DNA from: Candidatus Saccharimonadota bacterium
GTDB taxonomy: Bacteria; Patescibacteriota; Saccharimonadia; Saccharimonadales; Saccharimonadaceae
Direction of reading: 5' to 3'
Length of the DNA: 55,982 bases
NCBI GenBank assembly: GCA_017510985.1
Contig: JAFWLR010000010.1
Span: 1 to 55,982 of the forward strand
Shown here: positions 41,915 to 49,889 of the stretch, piece after piece
Layout of the letters: each line of letters begins with the position of its first letter
Numbering within the stretch: the stretch's first letter is position 1
Made by a program: the position numbers and the translations under genes
Notes under the pieces: model-generated
Told to the model about the DNA's origin: nothing
The model's database searches: none
What the model saw: only the letters and a program-made list of their open reading frames with translations

Positions 41915-42673
41915 TTAAACTTTTTCGCTCAACTTTGCCCAATCTGCTAGTTTTAAATCCCCTGGCCTTGCATCTACACTAATTCTCAATTCACCAAAAA
42001 TCTCATCCAATTCGTCCTTTGATTTAAATCCTGCCAAATTGTGTACTAACTTCTTCCGCGGCGCTTTAAAACCCTGCTGAATCAGCCAAAACACCTTATC
42101 CGAAACCTCTGGTGTATGCGGTTTTAGTATTATCACTTGCGAATCCACCTTCGGCGGTGGCGTAAATTCGACCTTAGACACTACTGGCCCTGCCGTCACC
42201 TCAGCTCGATTCTTTACGAACAAAGACAACATGGTCTCTTTTTTACTCAATATTCGTTCTGCCACTTCTTTTTGCACTAACAATACCGCTCTTTCTGGCA
42301 AAGGCTCCACCGTCAACACCTTCTCAATAATTGGACTTGTAATATAATAAGGAATATTACCTGCTATAACATATTTTTGCGTTTTTGTCATATCACTGGG
42401 GATTATACTGCTGAAATCAAATTTGAGAATATCCTTATTCACTACCTTTAGATTCTTTCCCGGAAACGATTTGGGCAAATTTTCCGCTAGCCTCCTATCA
42501 TATTCTATCGCAATCACCTTCTCAAACCGCCTCAAGAGTGAAGACGTTAAAGTACCTAGCCCCGGTCCAATCTCTACACATAGCTCGCCTTCACCCGCCA
42601 ACCGAGCAATCTCATCCAAAATTTCTCGATTTTTCAGCCAATGCTGACCCAACATCTTGTTAGTACCAACCAT
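41915..42673 (-). CDS. rsmA: 16S rRNA dimethyladenosine transferase
   Basis: About 252 residues. KMLGQHWLKNREIL at the start, SAM loop EIGPGLGTLT, and NIPYYITSP (NxPY catalytic motif) define RsmA/KsgA, which dimethylates two adenines in helix 45 of 16S rRNA. The start is uncertain: I use the ATG at 42673 (MVGTNKMLGQHWL), which overlaps the upstream gene by 14 nt; ATGs at 42712, 42679 and 42655 are alternatives and none has a strong ribosome site. Coupling to the rpf-like gene upstream is likely. Confidence 0.93.
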   Translation of the reverse strand: MVGTNKMLGQHWLKNREILDEIARLAGEGELCVEIGPGLGTLTSSLLRRFEKVIAIEYDRRLAENLPKSFPGKNLKVVNKDILKFDFSSIIPSDMTKTQKYVIAGNIPYYITSPIIEKVLTVEPLPERAVLLVQKEVAERILSKKETMLSLFVKNRAEVTAGPVVSKVEFTPPPKVDSQVIILKPHTPEVSDKVFWLIQQGFKAPRKKLVHNLAGFKSKDELDEIFGELRISVDARPGDLKLADWAKLSEKV

Positions 42674-43682
42674 GTGCATACCAGAAATTAATTGCTCCCT
42701 GCCAACCACCATAACGGCTCACATATCCCGCCATCCATTTAATCTGTGTCACTGGATTAGTCTCCCAATCCGCCCCCGCCGATGCCATCTTAGAACCCGG
42801 CAAAGCTTGCGGTATCCCATACGCTCCTGAGGGATTCGCTGCATCTACCCTACAGCCACTCTCATGATAAATCAAATCTATTGCCGCCGCAAGATCCGCC
42901 TCGCTCACTCCCGCTTGCCTTGCCCACTCCGCACAAGTCTCTTGATCTGGTCGCACCGAAGCTTTTGCCCCTACCGCTGTTACTCGCGCCACCGGCTGCC
43001 GCACTACTTCCTCCCCTACTACCTCGCGCGCCACCTCCACGTTATCCACATACAGTATATTATATGTTACTTTTTTCGTCCCCACCTCTCCCAACTGTCG
43101 CACCTCAGACTTACCTTTGTCCAAATTGGCATCCTTTACTGTTTCCTCCGCAAACGGAATTTCTTCCTCTATTGTCACAGTTCTCCCCCCATTTCGGCTA
43201 ATCGTATATACATTTGCTACTCCATTTTCTAGAAAATTCTCATTTGGCGCTATCTCTACCTCGTCCCCATCGTACACCGTAATCCCTGCTTCCGTCAGAA
43301 TAGTTTTTTTGTCATAACTCGCTGTCATTAAATATTTTTCCACCACTCCATCTTTTACCACTACCGGTCGCGCCCGATAAATATTGATAAAGAAATTCTC
43401 TGCATTTATTTCCGTTTCTAAACCTGGCTCCACTCTGTCCCCCTCGCTAATCAATACTCCAGCCCTTTCTAGTGCCTCACCTACCGTCACCGCATCTGTT
43501 TTTACAATTAATTTCTCTCCGTTATCATAAAAAGTCACGAATTTCGCCCCCACCGTTTCATAGCTATCCCCCTCCGCATAAGTATTTACCGAATACATTT
43601 TTATCAGACACGCCGAAAATACCACTATTACTAGCGTCATCAATCCATACAAAATCTTATCGAACTTCCTAGGAAGATTCAT
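42660..43682 (-). CDS. RpfB-like secreted muralytic protein (DUF348, G5, lysozyme-like)
   Basis: 340 residues. A membrane anchor or signal (about 10-33) is followed by DUF348-type repeats (FVTFYDNGEKLIVKTDAVTV; KTILTEAGITVYDGDEV). A G5 domain comes next (about 165-235, TVTIEEEIPFAEETVKDANL, GEVGTKKVTYNILYVDNVEV). The C-terminal lysozyme-like module has IYHESGC with a likely catalytic Glu and NPSGAYGIPQALPGSKMA. This is the architecture of actinobacterial RpfB and Firmicute YabE, which cleave peptidoglycan. The gene precedes rsmA, the same order as rpfB-ksgA in Mycobacterium. The transcript is probably leaderless. Confidence 0.92.
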   Translation of the reverse strand: MNLPRKFDKILYGLMTLVIVVFSACLIKMYSVNTYAEGDSYETVGAKFVTFYDNGEKLIVKTDAVTVGEALERAGVLISEGDRVEPGLETEINAENFFINIYRARPVVVKDGVVEKYLMTASYDKKTILTEAGITVYDGDEVEIAPNENFLENGVANVYTISRNGGRTVTIEEEIPFAEETVKDANLDKGKSEVRQLGEVGTKKVTYNILYVDNVEVAREVVGEEVVRQPVARVTAVGAKASVRPDQETCAEWARQAGVSEADLAAAIDLIYHESGCRVDAANPSGAYGIPQALPGSKMASAGADWETNPVTQIKWMAGYVSRYGGWQGAINFWYAHGWY

Positions 43683-43688
43683 GCATCT

Positions 43689-43697
43689 ATTATATCA
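43689..43697 (-). promoter_or_regulatory. Leaderless promoter of the rpf-like gene
   Basis: TGATATAAT on the minus strand ends 6 nt before the ATG at 43682. Confidence 0.7.
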
Positions 43698-43705
43698 CAT
43701 ATGCT

Positions 43706-43754
43706 AAAAATCCGCCATCGATTCGCGCGCCTTTATAATCGATAGCGGATTTTT
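43706..43754. terminator. Long hairpin, probable terminator of a minus-strand RNA
   Basis: Arms AAAAATCCGC (43706-43715) and GCGGATTTTT (43745-43754), with inner ATCGAT on both sides. U-rich ends in both directions. It lies between the rpf-like promoter and the candidate RNA at 43755-43889. Confidence 0.65.
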
Positions 43755-43904
43755 ATTTTCTAATTTCTAGGTGGATTATAGAACCCGAATTTAGCCAAAA
43801 TAGCTCCACATTCTGCTTCCACCCTCTCGCCAATCACCTCCCAATGTACTGGCTCCAGCTCCGACTGCTCTCAACTGCAGCCCGAACCTAATCTTATTTT
43901 AGCA
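43706..43904 (-). ncRNA. Candidate small RNA or very short gene with consensus promoter
   Basis: On the minus strand TTGACA (43918-43923), a 16-nt spacer and TGCTAAAAT (43896-43904) would start an RNA near 43889 that ends at the hairpin 43706-43754, about 184 nt. It has short stems (CTGC/GCAG, GCC/GGC). It also holds an open frame of about 35 codons ending at 43760, with the protein-like end GAILAKFGFYNPPRN; a GTG could start a 25-codon version at 43837. I cannot decide between an ncRNA and a remnant or tiny gene. Confidence 0.45.
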
Positions 43905-44047
43905 TAGGCAAAATCATTGTCAATATTGTTTTTTTAGATTTTTTATGTTCTAATATTTTTTCCGCCAACAGGAGTAAACCGAACATTTAGCCTTGACAAT
44001 TTAAATATTTTGTTTTATGAACATTGAGAGAACCAAGTAGTTTTTAG

Positions 44048-44127
44048 CAATTTTTAGGAAATTTGAGTAGCGGGCCCGAAGCAGCCCGAAGCGGCGCGAA
44101 GCGCGAAAATTTCCGTTAAGAAAATTG
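44048..44127. repeat. Long hairpin enclosing a 10-bp tandem repeat
   Basis: Outer arms CAATTTT (44048-44054) with AAAATTG (44121-44127) and inner arms GGAAATTT (44057-44064) with AAATTTCC (44107-44114). The loop holds three tandem units GCCCGAAGCA, GCCCGAAGCG and GCGCGAAGCG (44074-44103). The GC-rich loop contrasts with the AT-rich surroundings. The rest of 43905-44184 shows no gene; a TTGACA at about 44013 lacks a good -10. Confidence 0.6.
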
Positions 44128-44184
44128 TTAGAAATCACATGACGCGAGTGAATCGCTAATAAAATAAGATATTTAAATTGTCTA

Positions 44185-44193
44185 TGCTATAAT
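44185..44193 (+). promoter_or_regulatory. Leaderless promoter of the CPTC membrane protein gene
   Basis: TGCTATAAT ends 7 nt before the ATG at 44201. Confidence 0.7.
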
Positions 44194-44200
44194 AGGTTAC

Positions 44201-44803
44201 ATGAACTGGAAGAAATGGCTCGACGAATTTGTTTTAGCTGGCAAAGGTATTTTACTGGCCGCTCGTGAAAAGCGTTTTTGGTACGGTTTTATCCCCAGTT
44301 TTTTCTTTTTTGGCTTGCTTATGAACCTTCTTGCCGGCGGCACTTCCAAATTTGAGCTAATGGGCATCTTAGGCTTTCCCCAGAGCCTCCGCATTATCGG
44401 CGAAAGTCTTCTTGCTATTTTTGGCGTCAATCAGCCCTTTTTAGACTGGCTACCAATTTTTGCTATTTCCATTTTGCAAGGTATTTTGATTGGCATCATC
44501 GTCCTCCTCTGGAACAAGAAAAAAGCCCAAAACGCCGCCAACCTCGAAAAAGCCGGCATCATCACTGGGCTAATCGCTCTCGGCGCCGGCTGCCCCACTT
44601 GCGGTGCCACCCTAATCACACCTCTACTTGGTGCTATTTTTTCTACCGGCGGCCTCGCTATCGCTGGCACTATTTCCACTATCGTCACCATCCTTGCTAT
44701 TATTATTGCTATCCTCGCCTTAAAGCGCCTTGGCGTCGAAACTTATGTTATAATTGTAAATGAAAAATACCTAGCACGAAAATCTGAAAAGGAGCAACTA
44801 TGA
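44201..44803 (+). CDS. Unknown membrane protein with CPTC motif, probable redox partner of DsbA
   Basis: 200 residues with about five hydrophobic helices. Between the third and last helices lies GAGCPTCGATLITPLLGAIF, with Cys131 and Cys134 in a CxxC at a membrane edge. No VKOR or DsbB signature is visible. The stop overlaps the ATG of a DsbA-like protein by four bases (ATGA), so the two are made together. A role as a DsbB-like oxidant or CcdA-like reductant of that protein is an inference from the CxxC and coupling. Confidence 0.75.
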   Translation: MNWKKWLDEFVLAGKGILLAAREKRFWYGFIPSFFFFGLLMNLLAGGTSKFELMGILGFPQSLRIIGESLLAIFGVNQPFLDWLPIFAISILQGILIGIIVLLWNKKKAQNAANLEKAGIITGLIALGAGCPTCGATLITPLLGAIFSTGGLAIAGTISTIVTILAIIIAILALKRLGVETYVIIVNEKYLARKSEKEQL

Positions 44804-45492
44804 AAAATTTTCTTCGCATCTTTGGTGTTATTGCCGTTATTGCCATAATTGTTGCCGCCATCATAGCCAGTATGAACAACAAACCGTCCAACTCCGAAAT
44901 GGTCTGGGACCAAGAAATGACTATCGGCAACCCCGAAGCCAAAAACTATTTCATTATTTACTCCGACTTAGTTTGTCCCTATTGTATCGCTTTTGAAAAC
45001 GCCATTGTCGAACACGAAGACGATTTCAGGCAATATATCAAAGATAACGACATCCTCCTCGAAGTCCGCCTCTCTGACTTTCTTTACGAATACGGCGAAA
45101 CCAACCCTATCAACTCCCGTCATTCTGCCGTTGCCACCTACTGTGCCAAGAAAGAAGGCAAATTCTGGGATTATTACAACAAAGCCGTTACCTCCGTATG
45201 GAACGATTATTTCAAAGCCTCTGGCAAATCCGCCGTAGCCAAAATGTCTAGCCTTGGCAAAGAATACTGGATTAACATTGGAAAATCTGTCGGTCTCAGC
45301 GACAACTTCAAAACTTGCGTCGAAAACGACGAAACTATTGAAGAGGTAAAAGCCAACGCCACCAAAACTGCCAAACTCGTCCACGGTATGCCCTACTTTA
45401 AATTTAATAGTTTCACTAGCTCTGGTTTTGATCTCTCTTGGGGCTATGACTACGTCCTGCAATATTTCCAAGCCGGCCTAGATTCCAAATAA
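44800..45492 (+). CDS. DsbA-like membrane-anchored thiol-disulfide oxidoreductase
   Basis: 230 residues. An N-terminal membrane anchor (about 5-25) is followed by a thioredoxin-fold DsbA-type domain: active site DLVCPYCIAF (Cys59, Cys62), an inserted helical domain and the cis-Pro loop HGMPYFKF (Pro198). Cys115 and Cys173 could form a second disulfide. It should introduce or isomerise disulfides in exported proteins, several of which in this window have paired cysteines. It is coupled to the CPTC membrane protein and overlaps the convergent rarA by 15 nt. Confidence 0.9.
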   Translation: MKNFLRIFGVIAVIAIIVAAIIASMNNKPSNSEMVWDQEMTIGNPEAKNYFIIYSDLVCPYCIAFENAIVEHEDDFRQYIKDNDILLEVRLSDFLYEYGETNPINSRHSAVATYCAKKEGKFWDYYNKAVTSVWNDYFKASGKSAVAKMSSLGKEYWINIGKSVGLSDNFKTCVENDETIEEVKANATKTAKLVHGMPYFKFNSFTSSGFDLSWGYDYVLQYFQAGLDSK

Positions 45493-46710
45493 TTTTTCAT
45501 TTTTAATACTGTCTGGCAAGTAATTTTTATCGAGGTGAAACCCCGCCTCCCACTTTTGCCCCTTCCCATATCCTAGATCCTTCATTAGCTTAGTCGGTGC
45601 ATTCCTTAGCCACACCGGCACTGGTTCCCCTCGCGACTTTCGTGCAACTTCTAATGCCTTATACCACGCATCCGTCGTCGCTCGCGATTTCTTTGACTTA
45701 GCTAGCGCCACTGTCGCGTGTGCCAAAATCAATCCCGACTCTGGCATTCCTACTCGTTCCACCGCCTGGAAACACGCCGTAGCAAGGCTCAAAGCTCCGT
45801 TACCCGCAAGCCCAATATCTTCACTCGCAAAAATCACCATTCGCCGCGCAATAAATTTCGGATCCTCTCCCGCTTCCACCATTCGCGCCAAATAATATAG
45901 CGCCGCGTCCACATCACTCCCCCGCATTGATTTAATAAACGCTGAAATCGTGTCATAATGCTTATCGCCCTTCTTATCATACCCCGGCATTTTCCGCCCC
46001 GCCGCCTCTAACACCACCCGTTCATCCACCGCATTCGTTAAAGACAACGCCAATTCTAAATCCCCGAGCGCGCTTCGCGCGTCTCCGCCCGACAGCTCCG
46101 CAATTAATTCCAGTGCTTTTTGGGTAATCTTTACACTCATCTCTGTATTTTTTGCAACATTTGTTTCATTTTTTAGTTTCTTTACAATTTTCACTTTTTC
46201 TACTTTACACGCTCGTTTCAAAACTTCCAATATTGCCAATTTTGCCAAAGGCGCCACCACTACCACTCGCGACCGACTAAGTAGCGGCGAAATCACCTCA
46301 AAACTCGGATTTTCCGTTGTTGCCCCAATCAAAGTAATTAGCCCACTTTCCACATGCGGAAGAAATGCATCCTGCTGTGCCTTATTAAAACGGTGAATTT
46401 CATCCACGAACAAAATCGTCCGTGTTTTGAGATTCCAATTCACTCTCGCTCTCGTCACTACCTCTTCCACGTCTTTTTTACCCGCCGTCACCGCCGAAAT
46501 TTCCACAAAATCCGCCTGAAATTCCTTTGCCAAAATTCGCGCTAAAGTCGTTTTGCCCGTCCCCGGTGGCCCCCAAAAAATCAAATTTACCGGCTCCTTT
46601 TGCCGCACAATCTCCGTCAAAATCTTCCCCTCGCCCACAATTTCTTCTTGCCCCAACACTTCCGACAACTTTTGTGGACGCATTCTCTCTGCCAATGGCA
46701 CTCTATTCAT
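45478..46710 (-). CDS. rarA: Replication-associated recombination AAA ATPase RarA/MgsA
   Basis: 410 residues from the ATG at 46710 (MNRVPLAERMRPQKLSEVLG). An in-frame ATG ten codons earlier is rejected because the -10 box (46718-46726) lies inside it. Walker A GPPGTGKTTLA, Walker B ILFVDEIHRFN, sensor 1 GATTENPSFEV and the C-terminal MgsA region (KSMRGSDVDAALYYLARM, ASEDIGLA) identify RarA, which acts at stalled forks. The -10 ends 7 nt before ATG, so it is probably leaderless. Confidence 0.95.
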   Translation of the reverse strand: MNRVPLAERMRPQKLSEVLGQEEIVGEGKILTEIVRQKEPVNLIFWGPPGTGKTTLARILAKEFQADFVEISAVTAGKKDVEEVVTRARVNWNLKTRTILFVDEIHRFNKAQQDAFLPHVESGLITLIGATTENPSFEVISPLLSRSRVVVVAPLAKLAILEVLKRACKVEKVKIVKKLKNETNVAKNTEMSVKITQKALELIAELSGGDARSALGDLELALSLTNAVDERVVLEAAGRKMPGYDKKGDKHYDTISAFIKSMRGSDVDAALYYLARMVEAGEDPKFIARRMVIFASEDIGLAGNGALSLATACFQAVERVGMPESGLILAHATVALAKSKKSRATTDAWYKALEVARKSRGEPVPVWLRNAPTKLMKDLGYGKGQKWEAGFHLDKNYLPDSIKNEKLFGI

Positions 46711-46717
46711 ATTTGGT

Positions 46718-46726
46718 ATTATACCA
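46718..46726 (-). promoter_or_regulatory. Leaderless promoter of rarA
   Basis: TGGTATAAT on the minus strand ends 7 nt before the ATG at 46710. Confidence 0.7.
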
Positions 46727-46872
46727 CGAAAACACCTCACAAAAAACTTTCTACCCTTCGCTGTTACTATTTAGTCTATACTTAAATTAAATATACTAAA
46801 AATAGCAATCTTCACCCCTATAACCAAATAGTGACTTTTTTCAAAAATTCCTTTACAAAATCAAATTTTTTA

Positions 46873-46881
46873 TGCTACAAT
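46873..46881 (+). promoter_or_regulatory. Promoter of the small DUF4282-like gene
   Basis: TGCTACAAT, followed by AAAGGAG before the ATG at 46912. Confidence 0.6.
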
Positions 46882-46911
46882 TAAGGTAACATTAATAAAA
46901 GGAGTTATTAA

Positions 46912-47358
46912 ATGTATACTACAACTTATGGCGGCTACAGTCAAGCAGACTATGACGCCCTCTACAACGCAATGGCTGGCGTACCAGAAGGATTTTATAT
47001 CTGGACTATAATCGCCTCAATCCTCGCCATCGTCGGTGGCGTCTTAGTTTACTGTCTCTTTGTTAGAAACAAAAACCAACCCAAGGGTAAATTCGCCAAA
47101 TGGCTCAAAGATTTCCTCAGCTTCAAGATCATGTGGCTCGAACCTATTCTAAAAATAATTTACTATATCGCCACTATTGCTATAGTTTTAATTTCTTTCG
47201 GATTCCTCGGTTATGGTGGTTCCGGCGTCATCATGTTCTTCATGACTCTCATCTTCGGCCCTATTCTTATCCGCATTGTATACGAAGCCACTATGATGTT
47301 CATCATGATCTGGCGCAATACTCGCGATATTGCCGAAAATACTGCCAAGAAGAAATAG
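46912..47358 (+). CDS. Small membrane protein, DUF4282-like
   Basis: 148 residues. Three or four helices (about 27-50, 80-100, 105-130), with a Tyr-rich N-terminus (MYTTTYGGYSQADYDALY). The end (RIVYEATMMFIMIWRNTRDI) resembles DUF4282 proteins of unknown function. It has an AAAGGAG site and a strong terminator, so it is monocistronic. The DUF call is from memory of the pattern and is tentative. Confidence 0.75.
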   Translation: MYTTTYGGYSQADYDALYNAMAGVPEGFYIWTIIASILAIVGGVLVYCLFVRNKNQPKGKFAKWLKDFLSFKIMWLEPILKIIYYIATIAIVLISFGFLGYGGSGVIMFFMTLIFGPILIRIVYEATMMFIMIWRNTRDIAENTAKKK

Positions 47359-47375
47359 TCCGCTTCTAGCTTACA

Positions 47376-47401
47376 AAATCCCCTCTTTGAGGGGATTTTT
47401 T
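47376..47401 (+). terminator. Terminator of the DUF4282-like gene
   Basis: Arms AAATCCCCTC and GAGGGGATTT with a 3-nt loop, then a run of T. It ends just before the tRNA promoter. Confidence 0.88.
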
Positions 47402-47421
47402 ACCCAAAAAATCAAAAACTA

Positions 47422-47430
47422 TGATATAAT
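47422..47430 (+). promoter_or_regulatory. Promoter of the tRNA operon
   Basis: TGATATAAT ends 8 nt before the first base of tRNA-Phe, so the primary transcript has almost no 5' leader. Confidence 0.7.
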
Positions 47431-47438
47431 GTATACAC

Positions 47439-47514
47439 GGCTCTGTAGCTCAGTTGGTAGAGCAGAGGCCTGAAGAGCCTTGTGTCACTGGTTCAAGTCC
47501 AGTCGGAGCCACCA
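47439..47514 (+). tRNA. tRNA-Phe (GAA)
   Basis: 76 nt with encoded CCA. Acceptor GGCTCTG/CGGAGCC, D-arm GCTC/GAGC, anticodon loop CTGAAGA (GAA), T-arm ACTGG TTCAAGT CCAGT. First of three tandem tRNAs. Confidence 0.96.
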
Positions 47515-47518
47515 TCAC

Positions 47519-47595
47519 GGGCGGTTAGCTCAGCTGGCTAGAGCGCGTCTTTGACGTAGACGAGGTCAGAGGTTCAACTCCTCTATCGCCCACCA
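47519..47595 (+). tRNA. tRNA-Val (GAC)
   Basis: 77 nt with encoded CCA. Acceptor GGGCGGT/ATCGCCC, D-arm GCTC/GAGC, anticodon stem CGTCT/AGACG with loop TTGACGT (GAC), T-arm AGAGG/CCTCT. It lies four bases after tRNA-Phe. Confidence 0.96.
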
Positions 47596-47608
47596 ACATT
47601 AACAATTT

Positions 47609-47685
47609 GGGTCGGTAGCTCAGCTGGTTAGAGCACGGGCCTTTTAAGCCCGGTGTCGAGGGTTCGAGCCCCTCCCGACTCACCA
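47609..47685 (+). tRNA. tRNA-Lys (TTT)
   Basis: 77 nt with encoded CCA. Acceptor GGGTCGG/CCGACTC, anticodon stem CGGGC/GCCCG with loop CTTTTAA (TTT), T-arm GAGGG TTCGAGC CCCTC. Last of the three tRNAs. A hairpin with arms GAAAAGAAAGC/GCTTTCTTTTC (47697-47720) follows. Confidence 0.96.
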
Positions 47686-47768
47686 AGCTTGCGAGTGAAA
47701 AGAAAGCTTGCTTTCTTTTCCGAGAAAGCGCAGGTAAGGCAACATATAGTACGTACTCACCAAACATT

Positions 47769-47788
47769 AGACCATTCGGTCTTTTTTT
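47769..47788 (+). terminator. Terminator of the tRNA operon
   Basis: AGACC, loop ATTC, GGTCT and a run of T. Its T-run abuts the hisS promoter. Confidence 0.65.
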
Positions 47789-47796
47789 GTTATAAT
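47788..47796 (+). promoter_or_regulatory. Leaderless promoter of hisS
   Basis: TGTTATAAT ends 6 nt before the ATG at 47803. Confidence 0.75.
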
Positions 47797-47802
47797 AAAA
47801 TC

Positions 47803-49179
47803 ATGAAAACTATCAATACCTCTCCCATCTCTGGCGCACAAGAGCTCCTGCCAGAACAGCAAACCATATTTGACACACTCAAGTCTAAAATCCACCATAT
47901 TTACAAACAACACGGCTATTACAATATCGAAACCCCCTGTATTGAACGCACCGAAATCTTATTAGCCAAAGCTGGTGGCGAAACTGAAAAACAAATTTAC
48001 GAAGTCACCAAAACCGACGAGAAAACCAAAGCCACCCAAGCTCTTCGTTTTGACCATACCGTCCCTCTGGCTCGTTATATCGTCGAATACGAGAACAGCC
48101 TCAATTTTCCTCTCAAAATCCAACAAATTGGCCTTAATTTCCGCGGTGAGCGTGCCCAAAAAGGCCGTTTCCGCGAATTTTACCAATGCGACATTGACAT
48201 CGTTGGTCGTGGTACTTTACCACTCACCTATGATGCCGATGTTGTCTCTACTCTACTTGACGCTTTTCAAGCTTTTGAATTAGATACTCCCATTCTTGCC
48301 CGCATTTCTAACCGCAAAATCCTTTCGGGTCTTTTAAACGCGCTCGAATTATCCGACCAAGCCATCGAAATCAGTCACATCATTGACCACGCTGAAAAAG
48401 TCACCCCCGAGCAAACCAAAGTTAGCCTCGAAGAGCTTAAACTCAATAAATCCCAAGTTAAGACCATTCTGGATTTCATTAATTTAAACGGCCCACGCTC
48501 CGAAGTCATCACCGCTCTCGAAAATCTCGAAATCAAAAACAATACTTTCGAAGCCGGTGTCACCGAATTAGACCAAGTCTTAGGCCTCCTCGAAACCATC
48601 GGTCTTTCTGACCAAATCACTGCTGATATGAAGATCATTCGTGGTCTCGATTACTACACCGGCACCGTTTTCGAATTTATCTTGCCCGAATACAAAAATA
48701 TCGGCTCCATTGCTGGTGGTGGTCGCTACGAAAATCTCACTAGTTATTTTTCAAACCAAGCCTTCCCCGGTGTAGGCGGTTCTATCGGTCTCACTCGCCT
48801 CTTTTACATTCTCACCGAAGCCAACCTCTTAGATTCTAATAATCAAGAGCTCACCGAATACGCACTTATTCCTATTTCTGAGGCTGAAACCGAATATGCT
48901 TTCAAACTCGCCGACGAACTTCGTCGCAAAAACCACAGCGCCACCATAATTCTCACCGACAAAAAACTAAATGACAAGCTATCTCACGCCAGCAAAATCT
49001 CCGCAAACGGTATCATAATTGGCGAAGCCGAAACCACCACCGGTCAACTCAAAGTCAAAGATTTTGCCACCGGCAAAACCCGCGATTTCAGTTTTGTTAC
49101 CGAAGGTATCATTGAACCCAGCGCCACAGATCCCACTGATTTCTGGACCGATCCATCCGAACCTTCTACCTTCCTCTAA
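47803..49179 (+). CDS. hisS: Histidyl-tRNA synthetase
   Basis: 458 residues from the ATG at 47803. A longer in-frame opening begins inside tRNA-Lys and runs through a terminator and the promoter, so it is not used. Class II motifs: ALRFDHTVPLARYI, RGERAQKGRFREFYQCDIDI (motif 2) and GLDYYTGTVFEF, then GGGRYENL. The C-terminal anticodon domain (YALIPISEAETEYAFKLADE) is present, with an extra Pro/Asp/Ser-rich tail. It charges tRNA-His. Probably leaderless. Confidence 0.96.
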   Translation: MKTINTSPISGAQELLPEQQTIFDTLKSKIHHIYKQHGYYNIETPCIERTEILLAKAGGETEKQIYEVTKTDEKTKATQALRFDHTVPLARYIVEYENSLNFPLKIQQIGLNFRGERAQKGRFREFYQCDIDIVGRGTLPLTYDADVVSTLLDAFQAFELDTPILARISNRKILSGLLNALELSDQAIEISHIIDHAEKVTPEQTKVSLEELKLNKSQVKTILDFINLNGPRSEVITALENLEIKNNTFEAGVTELDQVLGLLETIGLSDQITADMKIIRGLDYYTGTVFEFILPEYKNIGSIAGGGRYENLTSYFSNQAFPGVGGSIGLTRLFYILTEANLLDSNNQELTEYALIPISEAETEYAFKLADELRRKNHSATIILTDKKLNDKLSHASKISANGIIIGEAETTTGQLKVKDFATGKTRDFSFVTEGIIEPSATDPTDFWTDPSEPSTFL

Positions 49180-49201
49180 TTTACAAAGAACAATCAAAAT
49201 A

Positions 49202-49210
49202 TGTTATAAT
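49202..49210 (+). promoter_or_regulatory. Promoter of ppa
   Basis: TGTTATAAT, then a short leader with AAAGGAG before the ATG at 49233. Confidence 0.7.
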
Positions 49211-49232
49211 AGATAAAAATAAAGGAGTTATT

Positions 49233-49880
49233 ATGGCAGACTTTAATAAAGTTCTTACCCCAGGGGATTACGAAAAAGGCGAACTCAACGTCGTCATTGA
49301 AATCCCTACTGGGTCAAACCACAAAATTGAATGGGACCGCGAGCACGCTTGTTTTATGCTTGACCGCGTCGAGCCTATGGCTTTTGCTAAGCCTTGCAAC
49401 TATGGCTTTATCCCCCAAACTCTCGACGAAGACGGCGACGAGCTTGACGTTCTTATGATCACCGACCAACCTCTCACTACCGGCATCTGGATGCAAGCTC
49501 GTATCCTCGGCGTTATGAAGTTTGTCGATGGTGGCGAAGTTGATGATAAAATCATTTGCGTCCCCTTAGACGACCGCAACAACGGCGATAAATACCAAAA
49601 ACTAGAAGATTTACCAGCACAAACCTTAAAGCAAATCGAATTTCACTTCAACCATTACAAAGACCTTAAGAAACCCGGCACCACTGAAGTCAAAGCTTTT
49701 GAAGGTTTAAGCACAGCCAAAAAAGTTATTTCTGCATCTATTAAGCGTTATCTAGAACAACACCCAGATCTAGCGTTCAAGCAAGAAGCAGAAAAATTCG
49801 CTGAAAACATCAAAACTAGCACCGAAAAGTTTTTCAATAATCTCGATAATCCCGATACTTCCACCAAAAAAACCAAATAA
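49233..49880 (+). CDS. ppa: Inorganic pyrophosphatase (family I)
   Basis: 215 residues. The active-site signature DGDELDVLM (DxxxxD cluster) plus EIPTGSNHKIEWD and PCNYGFIPQT identify family I pyrophosphatase, which hydrolyses PPi with Mg. The C-terminus (about 180-215) is longer than usual (about 175 residues) and helix-forming. It has its own promoter and a strong bidirectional terminator. Confidence 0.95.
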   Translation: MADFNKVLTPGDYEKGELNVVIEIPTGSNHKIEWDREHACFMLDRVEPMAFAKPCNYGFIPQTLDEDGDELDVLMITDQPLTTGIWMQARILGVMKFVDGGEVDDKIICVPLDDRNNGDKYQKLEDLPAQTLKQIEFHFNHYKDLKKPGTTEVKAFEGLSTAKKVISASIKRYLEQHPDLAFKQEAEKFAENIKTSTEKFFNNLDNPDTSTKKTK

Positions 49881-49889
49881 CAGGCCAAG

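Noticed and set aside
47653-47802. N-terminal extension of hisS
   Set aside because: It would start inside tRNA-Lys and run through a terminator and the hisS promoter; the HisRS family start fits 47803.
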